Origin: an uncultured Sphingomonas sp.
Lineage (GTDB): Bacteria; Pseudomonadota; Alphaproteobacteria; Sphingomonadales; Sphingomonadaceae
Length of the DNA stretch: 7,588 nt
Direction: 5' to 3'
NCBI GenBank assembly: GCA_934555855.1
Contig: CAKTFL010000094.1
Coordinates: 1 to 7,588 of the forward strand
Part shown: positions 1-4,534 of the stretch, piece by piece
Layout: every line of letters starts with the position of its first letter
Position numbering within the stretch: position 1 is the first letter of the stretch
Program-made: the position numbers and the translations under genes
Notes under the pieces: model-generated
The model's input: the letters and a program-made list of their open reading frames with translations, nothing else
Databases searched by the model: none
Told to the model about the DNA's origin: nothing

Positions 1-125
1 GGCAACACGGCCCCGATCGTAACCGCAAGGGCGGCCGGCGCGATCCGCATCGCCGCCGATCGGATCGCGACCGAAGAAAAGGGGGCAGTGTGGTCCACCG
101 CCCCGAAAGCCAGCTCGACCGGCAT
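1..125 (-). CDS. Partial gene downstream of rhodopsin, unidentified (possibly blh)
   Basis: An ATG at 125-123 opens a reading frame that stays open for 41 codons to the window edge, so only the N-terminus is present. It begins MPVELAFGAVDHTAPF and moves into an Ala/Val/Ile/Leu-rich stretch (about residues 27-41, RIAPAALAVTIGAVL) that could be the start of a membrane helix or signal anchor. It starts only 8 nt after the rhodopsin stop codon, with GGGGA just before the ATG, so it is probably co-transcribed and translationally coupled. No family signature is visible. Rhodopsin genes are often followed by blh/brp, a membrane beta-carotene dioxygenase that makes retinal. A hydrophobic N-terminus would fit, but this is a guess from context. 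The plus strand is also open here, but its product looks like a low-quality Arg/Pro-rich shadow. Confidence 0.5.
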   Translation of the reverse strand, partial: MPVELAFGAVDHTAPFSSVAIRSAAMRIAPAALAVTIGAVL

Positions 126-133
126 GTCCCCGC

Positions 134-949
134 TTACCGGCGGTTCGGCTGAACGCGGGGCGTGGGTTCGACGCGCTCGGTGCGGCCGGGCGCCTGGACC
201 TCGTGGTACGCGACCGGCGCGGGGCGTAGGTCATGGTCGGGCACTTCACCGGCTGCAAGGTCGGCGGAGACCTTGGTCTTGGTCGCGGCCATCGAGAAGA
301 TGCCGTAGACGACCTTCGCGATCACGTCGAAGATCGTGTAGAGCGCCGCGGTCGCGGTCGCATCGATCGCCTTGGTGCCTTCCGAGCCGAGCAGGAAGAT
401 CACCGGATAGGCGAACCACACCACCGACAGGATGGTGGCGTTGGTCTTGAACAGCTTGGCCGCGCGTGGACCCGATTTCTCGGACTCGACGCGCATCGGA
501 CCCCAAAGGCCAATATAGATGAACAGGAACGCGCCCGAGCTGATGAGATACCACGCCCACTTCGCCGACGAGCCGGTCGGGCTGAAGCCGGCGACGACGC
601 CGGTCGCGATCATGTAGAAGTCGGTGAACACCAAGCCCAGCAGCAGCGCCCACCGGCGGAACGGCGAGTGCAGCGCGGTCAGGCACAGACCAGTGAGCAG
701 CATCGGCGTGGTGATTGCCCAGTCCGCGTAGCGGGCGACGTAGAAGTCGCGCCCATCGGCGAGAAGGATCGAACCCTGGCCCAGCGCCATGGCGAGGTAG
801 GAGGCCGTGGCCGTCAACGTGACGAACAGGTGCAGGAGGTAGTGGTTTTCCTCATCTCGAGTCCGCCGGTTCCACCCCATGACGAGCAGGACCGCAGATC
901 CCGCGGCCATGGCGACGAAGCCGAACCATAGCCAGTCGGATGTGGTCAT
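134..949 (-). CDS. DTG-type proton-pumping microbial rhodopsin
   Basis: Seven-helix retinal protein of the inner membrane, predicted to pump protons outward in light. With Met at 949 it has 271 residues. Helices lie near 6-26, 36-58, 72-93, 98-122, 131-152, 171-188 and 197-222, followed by a polar tail of about 49 residues. The retinal pocket is complete: Arg73, Asp76 (proton acceptor, bacteriorhodopsin D85), Trp77, Thr80 (T89), Trp178/Tyr181/Pro182 on helix F, Asp208 (D212) and Schiff-base Lys212 (K216). The usual helix-C carboxylate donor (D96) is Gly87, giving a D-T-G motif, and helix B carries His40 where bacteriorhodopsin has T46. This pairing defines the proteobacterial group described for Pseudomonas putida PspR. 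Leu84 sits at the colour-tuning position, suggesting green absorption. A longer frame starting at 1024 is rejected because its 25 extra residues are polar and Cys-rich, and AAGGA lies 7 nt before the 949 ATG. Confidence 0.95.
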   Translation of the reverse strand: MTTSDWLWFGFVAMAAGSAVLLVMGWNRRTRDEENHYLLHLFVTLTATASYLAMALGQGSILLADGRDFYVARYADWAITTPMLLTGLCLTALHSPFRRWALLLGLVFTDFYMIATGVVAGFSPTGSSAKWAWYLISSGAFLFIYIGLWGPMRVESEKSGPRAAKLFKTNATILSVVWFAYPVIFLLGSEGTKAIDATATAALYTIFDVIAKVVYGIFSMAATKTKVSADLAAGEVPDHDLRPAPVAYHEVQAPGRTERVEPTPRVQPNRR

Positions 950-956
950 TTGGCGA

Positions 957-961
957 TCCTT
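957..961 (-). promoter_or_regulatory. Ribosome binding site deciding the rhodopsin start
   Basis: The minus strand reads AAGGA here, 7 nt upstream of the ATG at 949-947. No comparable Shine-Dalgarno sequence precedes the upstream in-frame ATG at 1024, and helix A begins right after the 949 start. This supports a 271-residue protein. Confidence 0.75.
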
Positions 962-1031
962 GCTACTGCATGAACAGCTGCAACGATCATCTCTCGCAAA
1001 AGACCAAGTTTTTGTGAGTTTCAACTACTTA

Positions 1032-1045
1032 CTGATATATATCAG
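1032..1045. promoter_or_regulatory. Perfect 14-bp palindrome upstream of rhodopsin
   Basis: CTGATATATATCAG is identical on both strands and lies 83 bp upstream of the corrected rhodopsin start, in an AT-rich pocket of an otherwise GC-rich region. The TGATATATATCA core resembles operators of MarR-like winged-helix regulators, and its TATATA centre could overlap a -10 element on the minus strand. No regulator gene is adjacent, so the binding protein is unknown. An operator role is inferred from symmetry and position only. Confidence 0.4.
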
Positions 1046-1630
1046 GCTGTCGGAAGTTCACACGGTTTGCGAGTGCCCGGCAGGCGTAAGCTGGCTTCCT
1101 ACTGCCGTGATCTTTGGCCAGGGTACGGGCTTTCGCCCTTCTATGATCTAGGGTTTTGCGCGGCAGCGCCTCGGCTGATCCAGTTCCTTTTTCAACCCAC
1201 CGCGCAGTGGTGCGGCGGCACAGCCGTGCTGTCGATCATCTCGGCGCTGGCGGCGCGCTCGCCTACCTCGGCCTGCGTTTCCGCACAGTGTCGAATAACC
1301 TGTCGGCGTTTTATCAACTGCGGAGACCCAGGAACGGTCGTTCAGCCCCGCAATTCCGGTGCCCGAAAGCGCTCATCCGTCCATCTGGAAATGCTCCTCA
1401 CATTTCAGCAGTAGTGTCGGGCGATCTTGGCTGCCGCCCCGAACATCGCATAGCTATTCTACTTGTCCGCCACGCGCCGGTCTGTTGCACTGGGTCATGG
1501 ACCAGAATTCGGCTTCCGGCGGCCAGAGCATGGTGACGAACGATGAAGAGCCGATGCGGTCGCTGACTCGTGATCCTGCTGCAACGATGCCGGCCATAAT
1601 GATCGTTCGACGGAGACCCGCAGCTTTGCC

Positions 1631-1688
1631 CCACCACGCAGGTGGTGGAATGCCGTGCGCCCCACGGCTCAACGGTGGGCGCACCACC
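1631..1688. repeat. Compound inverted-repeat (hairpin) cluster
   Basis: Several alternative stems overlap here. GTGCGCCCCAC (1655-1665) pairs with GTGGGCGCAC (1675-1684) with one bulged C and a 9-nt loop. GCCGTG (1652-1657) pairs with CACGGC (1663-1668) around a 5-nt loop. CCACC (1631-1635) pairs with GGTGG (1641-1645), and GTGGTGG (1642-1648) pairs with CACCACC (1682-1688). No T-run follows on either strand, so a classic intrinsic terminator is not supported. The mutually exclusive stems could form an RNA switch or leader, or be the end of a lost element. Confidence 0.45.
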
Positions 1689-1744
1689 GACTCAAGGAGC
1701 ACAGCACGAACGAAAAAAGAACGCGCCGCTCTTTGAACGGCTAC

Positions 1745-1751
1745 AAAGGAG
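1745..1751 (+). promoter_or_regulatory. Orphan Shine-Dalgarno-like site before E1 remnant
   Basis: AAAGGAG is a strong Shine-Dalgarno match, but the base triplet 7 nt downstream (1759-1761) reads ATA rather than ATG, and a TAG at 1760-1762 closes frame 2, the frame used by the E1 N-terminal part. This could be the relic of a start site lost by mutation. The frame beginning at 1759 (frame 1) differs from the E1 frame, so a link to the E1 gene would need another frameshift. Confidence 0.3.
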
Positions 1752-1804
1752 TAACCATATAGCGGACAGCGCCCGGACGACGACGTGGGCGGTCGAACCG
1801 GCCG

Positions 1805-2535
1805 TTGGAGTGGCAGCGCACCGCCAACTGGGCGCCGGACCAGCTCCGCAAGCGCGGCGAGGCGGAGGAGGAGGTCCGTGCCAGGTCCATCCTGATCATC
1901 GGATGCGGGGCGCTGGGAGCCGCCGTGGCCGAGAACCTGCTACGCATGGGCGTAACCCGCATGGCGCTTCTCGACGCGGACGTCTTCCATGTCGGGACCC
2001 TGAGCCGGCACGTGCTCACCATGGCGGACGCCGGGCGCGGCAAGGCCGAACGCCTCGCCCGCCGCTTGAACATGGCGGCGCCCGACGCGGACGTCGTCGC
2101 CCTGCCCCTCAGCTTCCCGCCTACGAAGCCGGCCGAGGTCGCCACCTTGAAGGGCGGGGACGTGGTGGTGGACTGCACCGCGTCGGATGCCGTCCTGCGC
2201 AACATGGCGGATTTCGCCTGGGGAACGGAACGGACCTTCGTCAGCCTGGCGATGACCTGGCGGGCGAAGGGCCTGTTCGCCTACACCGCATCGGAGACCG
2301 GCTTCCCGGCGATCGACGCAATGGAGCGGTTCGCAGCCGCGTCGTCATTGCCGGATGGGGAACTCGTCGCCAGATGGAGGGCTGGCACCCCGTCTTCCCC
2401 GCGACGGCCGACGACGTGAACCTGTGGGCCGCGATAGGGTCGAAGTTCGTGCGGCGCGCCATCGTCGAGCGCCGCAAGACAGCGTCCCTCTACCTGCAGC
2501 GGGAGGACGGAAGCGTTGACTGCACAGACGCCTAA
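1805..2535 (+). pseudogene. E1-like ThiF/MoeB-family adenylyltransferase, truncated and frameshifted
   Basis: Cytoplasmic E1-like enzyme that would use ATP to adenylate the C-terminus of a ubiquitin-like protein. The first part (frame 2, up to about 2375) has a Rossmann nucleotide site GCGALG (residues 33-38 from the TTG at 1805), Asp57/Asp59, Arg68 in the LSRH segment, Lys80 and a DCTASD segment (123-128). The conserved tail of this family, GWHPVFPATADDV, and the remainder to the stop at 2533-2535 are read in frame 1. One base therefore appears lost (or two gained) near 2340-2375; the GGGG run at 2357-2360 is a candidate site. There is no good ATG: the frame is closed by TAG at 1760-1762, and the TTG at 1805 has no clear ribosome site. 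The lead-in NWAPDQLRKRG looks like the linker of longer proteins with an extra N-terminal domain, so N-terminal loss is likely. No CxxC zinc pairs are seen. A sequencing error could explain the frameshift. Confidence 0.8.
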
Positions 2536-3022
2536 GCCGATCGAGTTCACCGAGTGTGGAGCGGCCGGAGCGTCTATCTGGCTTTCGCCCCGTGCAGTCG
2601 CCGCCATGGTGCAGGATGCAACGGAGGCGGGCCGCCGAGAGACCGGTGGCATTCTCATCGGACGCTACGGGCCCGAGCCCTGGAGCGCGGACATCGTAGA
2701 GGCTACGCCAAAGCCGAAGGGCTCGCGGTCAGGCTGGTTCTGGTTTCAGCGGTCCAGCTCGGGTTTGGCCGAACTCCTGGAGGCCCGTTGGGCCGCGGGC
2801 TTCCACTATCTCGGCGAGTGGCACTTCCATCCAGGAGGAGCCCCGGTCCCTAGCGGTCCCGACATCCGCGCGATGCAGAAGATCGCGAACGACGAGGCCT
2901 ACCGGTGCTCGTCACCCATACTCGTCATCCTGGGCGGTCGGCCGCGAACTGGCTGGTCCATCTCCGCAACACTGTTCCGAGACGGGCACGAGGTGAGCCT
3001 CAACATGCGCCCGATCCGTTGA
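2516..3022 (+). CDS. JAB/JAMM (Mov34/MPN/PAD-1) metalloprotease
   Basis: Predicted zinc isopeptidase of 168 residues, a normal length for single-domain bacterial JAB proteins. The complete JAMM signature is present: Glu42 in RETGGILIG, then His103-x-His105, seven residues, Ser113, two residues, Asp116 (HFHPGGAPVPSGPD). Such enzymes release ubiquitin-like proteins from targets or trim their precursors. No signal peptide or membrane helix is seen, so it acts in the cytoplasm. The start is TTG at 2516 with GGGAGGA at 2501-2507, 8 nt upstream. It overlaps the last 20 bases of the E1 gene, which implies one operon and translational coupling, and independently supports reading the E1 tail in frame 1. 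The E1-JAB pair resembles bacterial ubiquitin-like modules (as in Bil or type II CBASS defence), but no E2, ubiquitin-like or cyclase gene is present, so the specific system cannot be named. Confidence 0.88.
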   Translation: MTAQTPKPIEFTECGAAGASIWLSPRAVAAMVQDATEAGRRETGGILIGRYGPEPWSADIVEATPKPKGSRSGWFWFQRSSSGLAELLEARWAAGFHYLGEWHFHPGGAPVPSGPDIRAMQKIANDEAYRCSSPILVILGGRPRTGWSISATLFRDGHEVSLNMRPIR

Positions 3023-3345
3023 ATGCCCTCGCCCCTTGCGCATAGTGACATGAAATGTCGACTGCTCCCTCCAACATGGGCCTGTCGGTGATGCGGAGAG
3101 CAATCCTATTCACGTCGGGCGCCCGGAAGCCGACGCTGACAGTCGCACGCACGAACAACGTCTTCGGCGCGGGCGAGACGCTGCACCTGAACCAACGGCC
3201 GAGATCGCTACAGCAGCGCTCCGAAGCTGCCAGTCCGCTCTCCCCCGCTCGGAACGGACGGACTTATTTCTGCACAGCATACCCGCCGAGACGCAGATTA
3301 TGCCGCGAGCCATTAAGAAACGGTACGGCACCTACCTAGACGGAA

Positions 3346-3360
3346 GCGCAGCTACTGCGC
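3346..3360. repeat. Perfect 6-bp hairpin, 3-nt loop
   Basis: GCGCAG-CTA-CTGCGC is a tight GC-rich stem-loop in the convergent intergenic region. It could help stop transcription coming from the JAB side, but the following bases (GCCTCTCTG) lack a T-run. Confidence 0.3.
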
Positions 3361-3424
3361 GCCTCTCTGTCGGCAATGCATTCTAGGTCACCGAAAACGA
3401 AGTGGTGCAACAACTCCGAAAGGT

Positions 3425-3442
3425 CATTAGCGCCCACTAATG
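3425..3442 (-). terminator. Weak terminator-like hairpin after lysR-type gene
   Basis: CATTAG and CTAATG form a 6-bp stem with a 6-nt loop, 15 nt past the stop codon of the minus-strand LysR gene. On that strand it is followed by ACCTTTCGG, which is not a real T-run. The stem is AT-rich and short, so termination is only a suggestion from position. Confidence 0.25.
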
Positions 3443-3457
3443 GAACAGCGGGCGGTG

Positions 3458-4423
3458 TTAGCCGCGCGACAGCTTCTTACGCCCAGGCATGCCGGTTCCA
3501 GCTGCCTTGGTCGTGTGCGCTTCGTCAGGCCCCACAAATCTCTCGCTCGCGGCGTCCGCTTCAGCGTGCAAAAACTGAATCAAGGATCGCCCCCGCGCGG
3601 TCTGGGCGATGTCTTCGTGAGCTACAAGCCAATAGGATCGCCTGAGCACGATCGCCTCTGGCCTTACTGGCACCAGATCCGAACAGGACGCTGCTATGAA
3701 GCGGGGGAGAACACATAGGCCATAGCCCTGACGAACCATCTCGAGCTGGACCTGGATGCTGCTACTCTGAAGACGCGGCCGAATGCGAAGTCCGATCTCA
3801 TCCAGATAGTTCAACTCCCGAACGAAGATGAGGTCATCGATATAGCCGGTAAATGGGTGATTTTTCAGGTCATCCCGCCCAAGTATCTGACGCGCGCGAT
3901 TGAGATAACTGCGTGACCCGTAAACGTGGAGGACATAATCGGTGAGGCGCGTGATATGGAAGCGACCCTGTGCCGGTGGCTGGAGCGTGATCGCGATGTC
4001 AGCCTCGCGTCGGGACAGTGCCATCAGCTGCTGCAGGGTAATGAACTCAATCGATAAGTCGGGGTGCGCAGCACTAAAATCCGCTAAATGCCGGGCGAGA
4101 AAGAAGTTTCCGATCCCCTCCAGCGCACTGATCCTGAGCGCACCCGATAACGATGACTGACCATCGCTCAGTTCGGCACTCGCGCGGTTGGCCTCGGTCT
4201 CGATGGTCTGCGCCGAAACCAGCAAACGCTCTCCGGTCAATGTCAGGCTATACCCGCGTGCGTTACGCTGGAAGAGCTTAACCCCGAGCGACTGTTCCAG
4301 CCCCTCGAGCCGGCGAATGACGGTCGCATGGTCGACTGACAGGGTCCGCGCCGCGCCCGACACGCTGCCGGTGCGTGACACGGCAAGCAGGTATCGCAAA
4401 TCGTCCCAGTTGAAGCGCTGCAC
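3458..4423 (-). CDS. LysR-type transcriptional regulator
   Basis: DNA-binding regulator of 321 residues, slightly longer than the roughly 300 usual for LysR proteins because of a basic C-terminal tail (about 295-321, ending GRKKLSRG). The winged helix-turn-helix is at residues 5-65: NWDDLRYLLAVSRTGSVSGA, then the recognition helix around VDHATVIRRLEGLE and the wing FQRNARGYSLTLTGERL. Residues about 93-290 form the two-lobed effector-binding domain. The start is GTG at 4423-4421, preceded by a GAGGGAGGGGA purine run. It is transcribed away from the glycoside hydrolase gene at 4535, and the 111-bp gap holds a strong dyad. The classical LysR arrangement suggests it controls that gene and itself. 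The inducer is unknown; a sugar or aglycone related to the hydrolase substrate is inference. The subgroup resembles the large, poorly characterised DDLR-type clade common in Proteobacteria. Confidence 0.93.
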   Translation of the reverse strand: MQRFNWDDLRYLLAVSRTGSVSGAARTLSVDHATVIRRLEGLEQSLGVKLFQRNARGYSLTLTGERLLVSAQTIETEANRASAELSDGQSSLSGALRISALEGIGNFFLARHLADFSAAHPDLSIEFITLQQLMALSRREADIAITLQPPAQGRFHITRLTDYVLHVYGSRSYLNRARQILGRDDLKNHPFTGYIDDLIFVRELNYLDEIGLRIRPRLQSSSIQVQLEMVRQGYGLCVLPRFIAASCSDLVPVRPEAIVLRRSYWLVAHEDIAQTARGRSLIQFLHAEADAASERFVGPDEAHTTKAAGTGMPGRKKLSRG

Positions 4424-4438
4424 GTCCCCTCCCTCGGT

Positions 4439-4485
4439 ATCTGCGCACGATCGCGGTGCGCAACTTTCCTCTTTCGTGCGCAGAT
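4439..4485. promoter_or_regulatory. Candidate LysR operator: 12-bp inverted repeat with TGCGCA boxes
   Basis: ATCTGCGCACGA (4439-4450) is exactly repeated in inverse as TCGTGCGCAGAT (4474-4485), 23 bp apart. A third TGCGCA box lies between them (4457-4462), so TGCGCA occurs at 4442, 4457 and 4477. Boxes one and two also form a 21-bp dyad (TGCGCAC, 7 bp, GTGCGCA), a size typical of a LysR recognition site. Their position between divergent genes and next to a plausible plus-strand promoter fits a LysR recognition site plus activation site. Binding is inferred. Confidence 0.6.
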
Positions 4486-4499
4486 TAGGCCTCTACGAT
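4471..4499 (+). promoter_or_regulatory. Possible promoter of the hydrolase operon
   Basis: TACGAT (4494-4499) is a fair -10 element and lies 17 bp after CTTTCG (4471-4476), a poor -35. A weak -35 overlapped by the distal operator arm at 4474-4485 is the usual plan of a LysR-activated promoter. Assigned by eye, without a computed score. Confidence 0.3.
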
Positions 4500-4534
4500 T
4501 GGGCTACAAAGCGAAAAGCTGAAGAGGGGATGTC

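Larger units (their letters stand above)
950..1804. other. Long non-coding stretch between rhodopsin and E1 remnant
   Basis: No convincing gene is visible in these 855 bases. Several overlapping frames are open on both strands (for example plus 1067-1414 and 1156-1536, minus 1454-1702), but their products are Arg/Pro/Ser-rich, match no family I recognise and overlap each other. The first part (about 962-1070) is AT-richer than its surroundings and should hold the rhodopsin promoter. The end (1620-1760) has inverted repeats and an orphan Shine-Dalgarno-like sequence. The rest may be degraded coding DNA, but I could not identify any parent gene, insertion sequence end or tRNA fragment. Confidence 0.5.
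3023..3457. other. Intergenic region with small inverted repeats
   Basis: No gene is supported between the JAB stop and the LysR stop, which converge on this 435-base stretch. Short frames on both strands give products without recognisable features. Three perfect short dyads are visible: GACAT-GAA-ATGTC at 3047-3059, GCGCAG-CTA-CTGCGC at 3346-3360, and CATTAG-6-CTAATG at 3425-3442. None is followed by a convincing T-run. The bases look less coding-like than in the flanking genes and may be degraded sequence. Confidence 0.5.

Noticed and set aside
233..931. Long plus-strand open frame antisense to the rhodopsin
   Set aside because: Its product is an Arg/Asp/Glu/Gln-rich mirror of a high-GC gene with no domain, while the opposite strand encodes a complete rhodopsin.
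950..1024. 25-residue N-terminal extension of the rhodopsin with a Cys-Ser-rich run
   Set aside because: It has no ribosome site and no hydrophobic signal; the ATG at 949 has AAGGA at 7 nt and starts directly before helix A.
1067..1702. Possible transposase or insertion sequence in the non-coding stretch
   Set aside because: No transposase motif, terminal inverted repeats or target duplication could be seen in the overlapping short frames.
1642..1804. Extending the E1 upstream in frame 1 to an ATG at 1642
   Set aside because: The product there is Arg/Pro/Thr-rich, resembles no E1 domain, and is out of frame with the Rossmann part.
2340..2378. Programmed -1 frameshift in the E1 gene
   Set aside because: The direction fits, but no X-XXY-YYZ slippery heptamer is found in the right phase; a simple one-base loss or read error is more likely.
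3047..3059. GACAT-GAA-ATGTC dyad as a LexA-like or other operator
   Set aside because: It does not match a known operator I can name and sits downstream of the JAB gene, not before a promoter.
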